NCBI GenBank assembly: GCA_003598085.1 | Contig: QZKU01000041.1 | Span: 15,314-79,313 of the forward strand | Reading direction: 5' to 3' | Source of the DNA: Candidatus Abyssobacteria bacterium SURF_5 | GTDB lineage: Bacteria; Abyssobacteria; SURF-5 | DNA length: 64,000 nt | Shown here: positions 36,744-45,700 of the stretch, one piece after another | How the letters are laid out: every line of letters starts with the position of its first letter | Position numbering within the stretch: the stretch's first letter is position 1 | Position numbers and translations under genes: made by a program | Notes under the pieces: generated by a model | Database searches by the model: none | Seen by the model: only the letters and a program-made list of their open reading frames with translations | Told to the model about the DNA's origin: nothing

Positions 36744-36787
36744 ACGGGCCTCCGATCTTCCCGATTCCTGGCATCGGCACGGAACTT

Positions 36788-37591
36788 TCATTTACCTTTG
36801 AATTCGGCTTTTCGGCGACCGAAGAAGGCGGTTACGCCCTCCTGCACGTCTTCGCTGAGAAAGCAGGTTGTGCTGATGCGGTCGAGCTCTGCCAGCACCT
36901 CGGAATCTCGAGCGCGATCGAGCATGACGTGACTGAGACAGGTTTGAAGGACCTTTTTGCTGCCACGAACCGAGAGCGGTGCGTTCTCGGAGATCTTGAG
37001 GGCGATCTCATAGGTGAAGGATTCGAGTTGTTGTTTCGGCACGACATAGTTGGCGAGGCCGACTTCGCGCGCCCGCTGAGCGTCGAGAGGTCGACCGATG
37101 AAAAAAATTTCGCGCGCCGTCGCGATGCCGGCAAGGTCGACGACTCGCTGGTAGTTCTCATAATTCAGCATGACGCCGAGTTTGGCCGACGGGATGCCGA
37201 CTTTGGCGACATCGGCAAGAATGCGAAGATCGCAGGCGACCGCAAGCTCGCAACCTGCACCGAGAGCGTATCCCTGAATCATTGCGATCACGGGGTTGCG
37301 GTGTCGTTCGATGCTTTGCAGTGCGGTTTCGATAAGGAGTCCATATCGGCGTGATTTTTCTTCGCTGGTCCAGACTTCGAACTCCGAGATATCGGCGCCC
37401 GAGGCAAAGGCCTTCTCCCCCGCTCCGCGGATGACGACGCAGCGGACATCGTTGTCGCCATTGAGCTCGGTCATCGTGTCGGCGAGCCATTTCCACATGT
37501 AAGAAGCCATTGCATTTCGCTGGTCGGGGCGATTTATGGTGATGGTGGCGACGTAGCCGTCTCTGGATAGCAGCATGGAATTGTCATTCAT
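36788..37591 (-). CDS. Crotonase-superfamily protein (enoyl-CoA hydratase/isomerase or decarboxylase-like)
   Basis: A 267-residue crotonase-fold enzyme. The oxyanion region FASGADISEF and GYALGAGCELAVACD are conserved; the first catalytic Glu is E115. The second (E164 in rat crotonase) is replaced by Ser/Ala in IPSAKLG (S135), followed by LGVMLNYENYQRV. Loss of the second Glu argues against a simple hydratase; the sequence around it recalls methylmalonyl-CoA decarboxylase or isomerase branches. First of the acyl-CoA genes after the TetR gene. ATG 37591 chosen behind GGAGG. Confidence 0.85.
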   Translation of the reverse strand: MNDNSMLLSRDGYVATITINRPDQRNAMASYMWKWLADTMTELNGDNDVRCVVIRGAGEKAFASGADISEFEVWTSEEKSRRYGLLIETALQSIERHRNPVIAMIQGYALGAGCELAVACDLRILADVAKVGIPSAKLGVMLNYENYQRVVDLAGIATAREIFFIGRPLDAQRAREVGLANYVVPKQQLESFTYEIALKISENAPLSVRGSKKVLQTCLSHVMLDRARDSEVLAELDRISTTCFLSEDVQEGVTAFFGRRKAEFKGK

Positions 37592-37754
37592 GTACAACCC
37601 TCCGAAAACGCCCGCATGATTGTGATATCGGGTTCGATCTTCTGTTCGTGAAAGATTCGGTTACTTTCGACTCGTCCTCAAGAGAAGGTGGAGACGCAGA
37701 AACATTTGTCTAATGGAAACCTCGAGGGCTCTGACCGCGCGATGCCAAGAGCAA

Positions 37755-38372
37755 TCATTTTGCATGTATTCCTTCAAGAATCCATCGTTCGAGATCGTGA
37801 AAAAGGAGGTCGTAATTAGCGTGTTGAGGGTCGAGATGACCGATCATCGTTGTTCCGTGGCAGCACCCGATCAAGACATAGGCTAGCGCCTGGGAGTCCA
37901 TATCCTTTCGAAACACGCCTTCTTTCTTTCCGCGTTCCAGCATTTCGACCAGGCTTTGCTGCCATTCCGCCAGGATGCTCCTGATGCGATCGGAAAACAC
38001 CGACTCGGTCTCCATCATTTCCGCGGTAAGGACCGCCAGCAATGCGCATCCATGGAAAATCTCGCCACGGTTCATCTGCGTCATGATCTCGACCATTCGA
38101 CGAAAGCGAGCGGAGGCTGCGGGCTCGCCTGCAATGGCATCGAGGACATGTTCATTCCAGAAATTTTTTGCGAATTCGAGCGCGGCCAGTCCCAGTTCTT
38201 CCTTGCTCTTGAAGTAGAAGTAAAATCCTCCTTTGGTGATGGAGGCTCGATCGAGAATCTGCGCCAGCGAGGTATTGTGGTACCCCTGCCTGCGGAAGAG
38301 TTCCATGGCAGCGCGAATGATGCGCTCGCGGGTCCGGGAGTGAGACGACTCGACGGTAGGAAGTGAATCCAT
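37755..38372 (-). CDS. TetR/AcrR-family transcriptional regulator (acrR/fadR-like)
   Basis: A 205-residue TetR protein. The helix-turn-helix (about residues 12-58) includes NTSLAQILDRASITKGGFYFYFKSKEELG, a typical recognition region. The C-terminal ligand domain is of the TetR_C type with YVLIGCCHGTTMIGHLDP. It heads the minus-strand run of acyl-CoA genes and, with the perfect palindrome at 38391, probably represses itself and those genes. The start at ATG 38372 is preferred over a TTG at 38399. Confidence 0.88.
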   Translation of the reverse strand: MDSLPTVESSHSRTRERIIRAAMELFRRQGYHNTSLAQILDRASITKGGFYFYFKSKEELGLAALEFAKNFWNEHVLDAIAGEPAASARFRRMVEIMTQMNRGEIFHGCALLAVLTAEMMETESVFSDRIRSILAEWQQSLVEMLERGKKEGVFRKDMDSQALAYVLIGCCHGTTMIGHLDPQHANYDLLFHDLERWILEGIHAK

Positions 38373-38390
38373 TTCCAAAAAAATCCTCGT

Positions 38391-38402
38391 ACTTTGCAAA
38401 GT
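38391..38402. promoter_or_regulatory. Probable TetR operator ACTTTGCAAAGT
   Basis: A perfect 12-base palindrome 18 bases upstream of the TetR start, within its leader. Flanking GG/CC-like bases extend it imperfectly. Autoregulation is the simplest reading; the site was not found at other promoters by eye. Confidence 0.5.
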
Positions 38403-38556
38403 CCTCTCGAAGAACTGCCGGATTAAGGGTGAGAGCCTTGAGAGGATTATTTCAGGGCGTGCGCCCGCGTTATAATAATGGGAGAAATGAACCTGACCTT
38501 TTCAGCCGGAGCTGCAATGAAAAATCCGACGTGGGCGCCATGCCCGTTTGCGTGTA

Positions 38557-38622
38557 ACTTTATCAAAGCGAGCAAGTCTTTGTCAAGAGCCGTTGACAAA
38601 ATCCTAATGCGCAAAATACAAT
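38557..38622. promoter_or_regulatory. Back-to-back promoters (TetR and 38678 gene)
   Basis: Plus strand: TTGACA (38593-38598), 18 bases, TACAAT (38617-38622), driving the gene at 38678. Minus strand: TTGACA (complement of 38581-38586), 18 bases, TAAAGT (complement of 38557-38562), driving the TetR gene with a leader of about 180 bases. The -35 boxes are 6 bases apart, so the polymerases would compete. Confidence 0.6.
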
Positions 38623-38677
38623 AGATATTACTGTTCCGAACCTTCAGGGCAAAAGCAAGAAAAGCACGAACCGGAGG

Positions 38678-39811
38678 ATGGGTATCTTGAGGAAGATGAT
38701 TTATTTTGCAGCGGTGCTTTTGGCAGTAAGTTGGTGCGCTCACGGTTTCGCTCAGCCGGCGAAGGTGCTATTTTTTGAGGCGGCCCTTTCGCCGGCGGAT
38801 ATGATAGTCAGCGCCGAGCCGACCGGTTACTCGAAACTTGTGGAACTGCTGAAGAGTGAGGGCATGCTGGTCGCCTCGATGTCCACGGGAGAGATCACAC
38901 GAGAAAAGCTGAAGCCATATGAGATCGCGGTACTCCACTGCAGCCCGGAGCGACCGCTTCAGAACCGCGAGGTTTCAGCTCTTGTCTGGTTTGTGGCGCA
39001 GGAGGGTGGAAGCCTGTTCGTGCACGGGGGCGACTCACGTATTGTCAATCCTCTCATCGAGATTTTTGGTATTTCAATGGATGGGAGCAATTTAATCGAT
39101 CCGTCATCGTCGATGGAAGACGATGCGAGCGGCCGCAGGCTGATCCTCACCAATTTTTCGGGAGCTTCCGGTTTTGAGACAGAGGGTGTCGGGTCGATAG
39201 GGTTTTATGGCGGCTCTCCCCTGGTTCTTTCTCAAGATGCTTCGGCAATCCTGCTTGGGGACGAGGATTCATACTCAGAGGATGGCTTTTACAGTATCGG
39301 GTCATTTCCTCCCGTCGGGGCAGTGGCGTATCTTGGACCGGGACTAGTACTGGTGAAAAGCGACCGAGCGATGTTAAACAATGAGCACTTTGAGGAGTAT
39401 GAAAACAGCAAATGGGCTCGTGAAGCATTTGCGCAACTGGTGAAAGCCCATGCGACCTCATTGGAGCGAAATGAGAGTATCCTCGGCTTGCGCTCACACA
39501 TCTCGGACCTCGAGAAAACCGTCAGCGAGTTTTCCGAGAAAATAGCGAAGTACGAGGGCGACCTGACGGTAGGCTACGAGAGGACGAAAGGGCTGCAGGC
39601 CGAACTGCGAGCGGTTGAAAAAGACAACGAGGAACTTGGCCTGAAACTGAATACTGTTCAAGCCGAGCGGGATACTCTGAGCAAGGCTCTTTCCCGCTAC
39701 GAGAGCGCCGATGTCCGAAAAATGGTAGCGATTTTTGTGGGAGCTGTTCTTATAATCGCCTTTTTCATCGGGTTTTCGATTGGGCGATGGTCGCTGCGGT
39801 CAAGAGCATGA
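38678..39811 (+). CDS. Exported protein with GATase-like domain, coiled coil and C-terminal membrane helix
   Basis: A 377-residue protein of unknown function. Residues 1-25 form a signal peptide (cleavage near GFAQ). The first domain (about 28-230) includes VLHCSPERPLQNREVSALVWFVAQEGGSLFVHGG, which resembles the class I glutamine-amidotransferase-like (DUF4350-like) fold without evident catalytic triad. A coiled coil covers about 262-345, and a final helix at about 350-370 precedes a basic tail. This puts the domain outside the inner membrane. It ends before a strong terminator. Confidence 0.75.
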   Translation: MGILRKMIYFAAVLLAVSWCAHGFAQPAKVLFFEAALSPADMIVSAEPTGYSKLVELLKSEGMLVASMSTGEITREKLKPYEIAVLHCSPERPLQNREVSALVWFVAQEGGSLFVHGGDSRIVNPLIEIFGISMDGSNLIDPSSSMEDDASGRRLILTNFSGASGFETEGVGSIGFYGGSPLVLSQDASAILLGDEDSYSEDGFYSIGSFPPVGAVAYLGPGLVLVKSDRAMLNNEHFEEYENSKWAREAFAQLVKAHATSLERNESILGLRSHISDLEKTVSEFSEKIAKYEGDLTVGYERTKGLQAELRAVEKDNEELGLKLNTVQAERDTLSKALSRYESADVRKMVAIFVGAVLIIAFFIGFSIGRWSLRSRA

Positions 39812-39862
39812 AAAAGGCGGATTTGCCCGTTTTGCGGGATGCCAGATAAAGAGAGAGATTAA

Positions 39863-39904
39863 AAATCCCCGGGGCGTCGAAGAGGCGCCCCGGGGATTTG
39901 TTTT
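39863..39904 (+). terminator. Strong terminator after 38678 gene (perhaps bidirectional)
   Basis: AAATCCCCGGGGCG (39863-39876) pairs perfectly with CGCCCCGGGGATTT (39886-39899); loop of 9 bases; T-run after. The A-run before the stem would serve the convergent protease gene on the minus strand. Confidence 0.88.
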
Positions 39905-39915
39905 GTCAGAGTTTT

Positions 39916-42639
39916 TCAGAAGCGACTGGTTTCAGCGCGCTCGCCTCTCATTGCTATCATTCCCGCAAGAATCAGCAGAGACAGGACGACAATCGCCTTC
40001 TGAGCGGACGATGTAACCAGCACTGCATTAGCAAAGGCCACCAATGGAATCAAAGCTGCCCTGACCACGGCTTGCAGCGTGGAATGCTCGACGATAACCG
40101 AGGCGATCGGCGGGGAAACGTGATAATACAGCTTTACGAAACTGCGGCCCGCCCAATTGGGAAGCAGGTACTGATCGCGGAAATCGCGCAGGATCGTGAG
40201 TTGGCGCGTGTCCTCTGAACCATACGCCGCGGTGGCAATAAAGCAGGGGCTTCCGCCACCGCCACCGCCGCCAGGAGGAACAAACGGAACAACTTGCAGG
40301 GTTACCGTATCGGTATCCGTTTCGCCCGTTTCCGCCGACATGACGGTCAATTCAAAGATGTATGTGTTGAGTGGTTCGGGGTCTTCTCCCGGAGGCGGCT
40401 CAATAAAGGCCGGCGCATCAAATGTGGGAAACGGAGTATCGCTTTCCTGCAAAACCGGACCGCCCGGAGTAAGAGAACTCCAGCTATAGAGCACAGGTTT
40501 TAAATGATATTCCTCGATCGTTCCACTGATGACAGAAATTCCACCGCTCAAAGAGCCGTCGAGAGTCGCCGGGGTTGTTGCCATTGCGGTTACAGGAGAA
40601 CCTGCCTCTGCAACCACAGTGGGGAATGGAGAGAGCGGATTGTCATTTCTTATCACGTATATAGTGAAAGAATCATTATAGAGGCCGGCCGTCGTACCGA
40701 TGTTCTGCATAGTTGCAGTGAATACGCCTTCTGTAGTTGGCGGTTGCCATCGCCCCGTGAAGACACCGTCATTGGCGACCAGATCATGGGGAGGGCCGGT
40801 ATCCGTTAAGGTTACATTGGTCGAACCGGGGATTGAGACCGTTACAGTTCCGCCCGCGGAGTCCCCGCAGTTGATGTGCAATGCCGAGAAGGTTATGGGA
40901 AAACTGAAAGTCCCTGTTGAATTGCAGATGGCGGTGATCTGATTTCGGCCGGGGACGAGCCGTTGTCCGATCTCTCCAGCGGAATCCCACCATACCTTGT
41001 ACTGACTTGTGGCCGGGAGCAATCGCGCCTGAATTTCCATTCCCGCCATGCACAAGCCGACTGCCCGATTTACGTCAAGCCTTCTCCCGGTGACTGTGAA
41101 AGAGGCATCACGGTCGTTAAGCACACCTCCTGAAAGGATTCTGTTGCGAGCCTGAGACCAATGAGTCAGCGGAGCCCATAACGGATTATTTGCGAAGACC
41201 AACCCGAGCGCCCCTGTGACATGCGGAGCAGCAAATGACGTTCCGTTCAGAGTACCCGGTGCAAAAAGGCCTCCGGGCAGGGTACTGTAAAGTTCGGTTC
41301 CGGGGGCCCCAATCATCACGCGGTTATTCCCATAGAAAGCAAAGCTGGCAAGAGTCGCATCACGGTTTAAAGCGGTGGTCGTAATGAGATTTGGCAGGTA
41401 ATAGCCGGCGGGATAGAGAGGCATTTCATCGATATCCACCTGCGGCAAGGAACCCAAGGCAGGATCGAAGGCATTACCGGCTGCAGCAACAAAAGCGATG
41501 CCGTTCTGCGACCGTAAAAGGTCTATAGAATCCCTCTCATTGATGTGAAAGCCAGCTCCGATAAAAGAGGCATTCACGGCGATGATGGGCACGCCTTCGC
41601 TTTTTGCCATGAAATTAATATAATTCAAAGCGGCAAGCTCGCTGAAGACTGTGCCTTCACCGCTGGCGGAAATGAATTTGCAGGCCATGATCTTCACGTA
41701 CCAGTTGACACCGACCAGGCCCCACGAATTACGAACGGCTCCAATGATTCCCGCTACTGACGTTCCATGACCGTGGTCATCCATTGGGTCTCCGGCGCGC
41801 GGATTCGTCAGGGGATCCTCTATGATCGAATTTATGCCGAAAATATCGTCGATGTAGATATTGCTGTCGCTCGAGACACCGTCCAATGCGACGCCGTCAA
41901 AATCATCGACAATTCCATCGCCATCATCATCGACTCCATTGAAATCCAAAATCGGCAGCCAGCCGCCGGTTACCCTGGGTCCCCAGCCATCTGCCAATGT
42001 TTGTCCATCGAAATCGTCGGCGATTGTATCGGTATCTTCGGCTTCATCGATTCCATTCAGCATGCGGGCGATCAAGTTTCCGCCGGCGTCATTTATCAAC
42101 TCGTCTTCATTCACCCACATATTTGGAGCAAGATCCGGATGGGTATAATCCACGCCGGTATCGAGGACAACGATCACCAAGTCGGGATCTCCGGTAGTGT
42201 GATCCCAGGCCCCGGGTGCGTCAATGGAGCGCATATTGAATTGAAATCCCCAAAAGCTCTCATCGGTGGGCTCGAGCTGCGAAAACCGATAATAGTTGGG
42301 TGAGGCGTAAAGAACATCGGGATTGCTCGCATATAAAGAAATGGCTTCAGGAACGGATAGATCGGCGGGTAACTTAACGAGCTCGATATTTCTGCCGGTT
42401 TCTCTGATCGTCGAGGCTCCGAGCGATGCATTCGCTCTGGAGGAAACATCGGGCGCGGTGCCCTCTTTCCAAGTAACCAGAAGCTCGCCCTCATTGTAAG
42501 CGGCGCCGGGGGAAATGGAAAAGGAAGGATCAGCCGGCGACGCGTCCGATTGTGTTTTTTCGGCGATCGAAATCAGTGCGATTAGGGCGGGAATGAGAAA
42601 AATGCCCACAAGGAATGAAACTTTCAAGCGCTTTTCCAT
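39916..42639 (-). CDS. Secreted S8 (subtilisin-like) protease with CFI-box C-terminal tail
   Basis: A 907-residue exported serine protease. Signal/anchor at about residues 7-25. A propeptide-like N-domain precedes the catalytic domain: D160 (VVLDTGVDYTHPD), H291 (HGHGTSVAG), N389 (AAAGN) and S468 (NGTSFAAPHV). Acidic D/G loops at about 233-250 may bind calcium. Then come Ig-like domains and, from residue 799, the CFI-box (CFIATAAYGS) tail with final hydrophobic helix and basic end, a probable sorting or anchoring signal. Lies downstream of the PKD giant gene and may process it; this is inference. Confidence 0.92.
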   Translation of the reverse strand: MEKRLKVSFLVGIFLIPALIALISIAEKTQSDASPADPSFSISPGAAYNEGELLVTWKEGTAPDVSSRANASLGASTIRETGRNIELVKLPADLSVPEAISLYASNPDVLYASPNYYRFSQLEPTDESFWGFQFNMRSIDAPGAWDHTTGDPDLVIVVLDTGVDYTHPDLAPNMWVNEDELINDAGGNLIARMLNGIDEAEDTDTIADDFDGQTLADGWGPRVTGGWLPILDFNGVDDDGDGIVDDFDGVALDGVSSDSNIYIDDIFGINSIIEDPLTNPRAGDPMDDHGHGTSVAGIIGAVRNSWGLVGVNWYVKIMACKFISASGEGTVFSELAALNYINFMAKSEGVPIIAVNASFIGAGFHINERDSIDLLRSQNGIAFVAAAGNAFDPALGSLPQVDIDEMPLYPAGYYLPNLITTTALNRDATLASFAFYGNNRVMIGAPGTELYSTLPGGLFAPGTLNGTSFAAPHVTGALGLVFANNPLWAPLTHWSQARNRILSGGVLNDRDASFTVTGRRLDVNRAVGLCMAGMEIQARLLPATSQYKVWWDSAGEIGQRLVPGRNQITAICNSTGTFSFPITFSALHINCGDSAGGTVTVSIPGSTNVTLTDTGPPHDLVANDGVFTGRWQPPTTEGVFTATMQNIGTTAGLYNDSFTIYVIRNDNPLSPFPTVVAEAGSPVTAMATTPATLDGSLSGGISVISGTIEEYHLKPVLYSWSSLTPGGPVLQESDTPFPTFDAPAFIEPPPGEDPEPLNTYIFELTVMSAETGETDTDTVTLQVVPFVPPGGGGGGGSPCFIATAAYGSEDTRQLTILRDFRDQYLLPNWAGRSFVKLYYHVSPPIASVIVEHSTLQAVVRAALIPLVAFANAVLVTSSAQKAIVVLSLLILAGMIAMRGERAETSRF

Positions 42640-42678
42640 TGGTTCCTCCCAGGTGCTTCTCCCTTTTACGAGCCGGTA

Positions 42679-42705
42679 TCGTGGGGGTAGGCACGCCCCC
42701 CACGA
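42679..42705. repeat. TCGTGGGGG/CCCCCACGA hairpin
   Basis: Arms of 9 bases with loop TAGGCACGC, between the PKD gene and the protease. No T-run, so likely an extragenic palindrome. A perfect minus-strand TATAAT is also present at 42726-42731 but has no well-placed -35. Confidence 0.55.
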
Positions 42706-42740
42706 ATAGGCAACCAGCGGATAGTATTATACTCTATTTG

Positions 42741-45700
42741 TCAATTTTTATGGAAGGACCACACTTCATCGCTGGTTATGACAGTTCGCGGTTGTTTGCT
42801 TCGATCAGTTCCGCGAACGCGCCAGTAGATCTGGGAACCCGCCGGCACTTTATTCCAGGCAGGCAGAGGCAGTGACCAGCTCGTTCCGGTAATAACCTTT
42901 CCGAGGTCCTCATAACTTGATTTCCAGGGTCCACTCGGTGAGAGAGCGAATTCGACGGCGAACGCGTTGTCTTGTCCGCCGTCACATGTCCATGAGAAAG
43001 CCGGCGGCGATGACAGCGCCTGTCCGCTGCGCGGAGCAATCAGATTGATTTGCGTGAGCTCGCTGCTGCCGACGGTCAGATAAACATCAAGATATTGAGG
43101 CGAATTATCGGCCCCTGGAGCCGAAACGGTAATTCTGGCGGTATATGTGCCCGGCGCCATACTTGAGGAAGTATAGGTGACGGTGATAACGTCTTCCTCC
43201 CCGGTTGAGGTTCCACTCGTGGGGCTGAGCCAGAACCAATAGGCGCTTTCGGTAATTTGGTAGCTCAGCATGCCTGAGCCGGCGTTCTTGACGGTGAAGG
43301 TTTGCGCGGGCGCGTTGGAGCCCGCGGGACACGAATTGTTCAGGACGGCCGGATCGAGCGCTATGACGGGATTGCAGCTTGTGAGCACGATGGTCTTGAT
43401 TTCCTCATCCCATTTCGTGAGGCCGTCACCCGACTGCAGGGTAACGATGTAGGTACCGGGACTTGTATAGAGATGTAACGGATTCTGCTCGGTGCTCGTC
43501 GTGCCGTCGCCGAAGAACCAGCACCATTCTGCGGGATCGCACATCGAGAGGTCGGTAAATTGAATTGTGCCTGGAGTGCAGGCATCGGTTGGCGAATACG
43601 AGAAGTCGGCGGTGAAGTTATCAGCAACCCTGATTGTAATCGGCTGGGTCGTGTCCACTCCGCAACTGTTGCCGGCCGTCATGACGACCGTGTATTCGCC
43701 CGCTGCCGAATACGCGTGGGTCGGATTCTGTTCCGGGCTGGTCGAGCCGTCGCCGAAATCCCACAGGTACTCCGTCGGATTTCCGGTGCTTATGTCGGTG
43801 AACTGGAGTTCCTCCCCCACGTACGCACACGCTCTCTCCGCCAGGTACATGGCCACAGGAGCGTCATAGACAACGACCTCGACGCACTTCTCATTGTCAG
43901 TAATTCCGTTGCCGGCAGTCAGGCATACCGCGTATGTGCCGGGTTCGGAATACAGATGTGAAGGATTCTGTTCGGAGCTTGTCTGGCCATCGCCGAAATC
44001 CCACAGCCATTCGGTCGGTTCGCACGTGGAAAGGTCGGTGAATGTTACGGTCGCGGGCGCACACCCATCGGTCGGGCTGTACGAGAAATCCGCAATCAGG
44101 GCGCCGACAACAGTGACGGTTTTCGTTGTGGAAGAACCGGGCGGGCAGTTATTGGAGACGGTAAGCGTGACGGTGAAATCACCTGCGCTTGTGTACGTAT
44201 GAGACGGGTCCGGCAGGGTGCTTGTCTTGCCGTCGCCGAAATCCCAGAGATACTGCGTGGGATTGCCGGTGCTGGTGCTGGTGAACTGAACCGGTTGATT
44301 GATGCAGGTATAGTTCTTATCCATGATAAAGTCGGCCGTCGGCGGCTCGCTTGCGGTAATGGCCTTGCACGTGGTGTGCGAGCCCCACGCATTTGTGGCG
44401 GTCAGACAAACCTGGTAAGTGCCCATACCGGTGAAGGTGTGGCACGGGTTTTCTTCGGTACTGATCTGGCCGTCGTCAAAGTCCCACAGATAAGTGATAG
44501 GTCCTTCTCCGATCGTGTCATTCGTGAAGCAAACACTCATAGGCGCGCACCCGCTGGTTTCGCTCGCGGTGAATCTGGCGATCGGCTCTGGGCGTTGAGA
44601 CGGCCACAGAGTAGCGGATGTGGAGGCGGTCGGTCCCGGCCCGTTGAAAGGCGGATACTGCGGAATTCCGATTACGTTGTTGCGGTACGGCATGATTCTG
44701 AATTCGACGGTTCGTCCTGCCAGGAAGGGCGGCCCGTCAAAGAAGTAGCTGGTTGCATCAGCCTGCAGGAGGCTGTCCGGCAGCGGTGTGAATTCGCCGT
44801 AGACGTTGGACTCGATCCAGTAGCCGCTTTCATTTTCATTGAAATAGGGAGTGCCGGGATCATCTGCGTTGGTATCCTCCCACAGGAGCAGAATCTGATG
44901 AGACGGGTCGGTGATCAGGGGAGATTCCAGTGTTGCCCGGAAGTTTTCGACGGGCTGCAGAAGTGTGGTGCGGGTGGCGTTGAAGACGTTTGTGGCCATG
45001 GATTCGGTCGAGCGAGTGCGAACGCCATCGGAATCGACAAAGCCCATGCCGCGACGTGTCCACGGATGCACCTGGTAATAGCTGATAGCGTCGTACGGAC
45101 GGTTGCCGCCGGCTTCGATCTGATGCGGCGCCGGGGCGTCAGGGCTATCAGGTCCCCAACTGATCATGGCGACGGAGAAGTTATCTTCATTCCGCTCGAA
45201 TGTCGGGCTGGTTTGAATGACGAGGAAGAAATCATCGCCGGCATCGGTGCCCGCGTCGGTAGGCGGGACAGGTTGCCGGTTTTCGGGAGACGAGAAGACC
45301 ATGAGCACCTGATTCGGGTCGTCTCCGATGAGGCCGACGCGCGATGGATTGACGCCCAACGTTTCGGAGGTGTCATCCATGATAACGAGCGTGTCGACGG
45401 CGGGCCCATCAAAAATACCGTTTCCATTAGCGTCCCTGTAGAGCTGGATACCGCTCATTGCGGTGTCCCTTCCATTGATTCCCTCGAAGGGCAGCAGGTC
45501 GGAGACGATATTGAAGCTGTCGCGTGTTCCATATTGGAGGAATGCGATCACGAGCATTTCCAGGTAGACGTCGACTCCACCCTCTGCAGCCGGCGGGCGG
45601 TTGGTGTACATATTGAATCCCATGACGGGCACCATTCCGCTGTTAGCGTCGATTTCCTGGCCGGGCTGAACGAGGCCGTGCAGTTTGACGGGCACATTCG

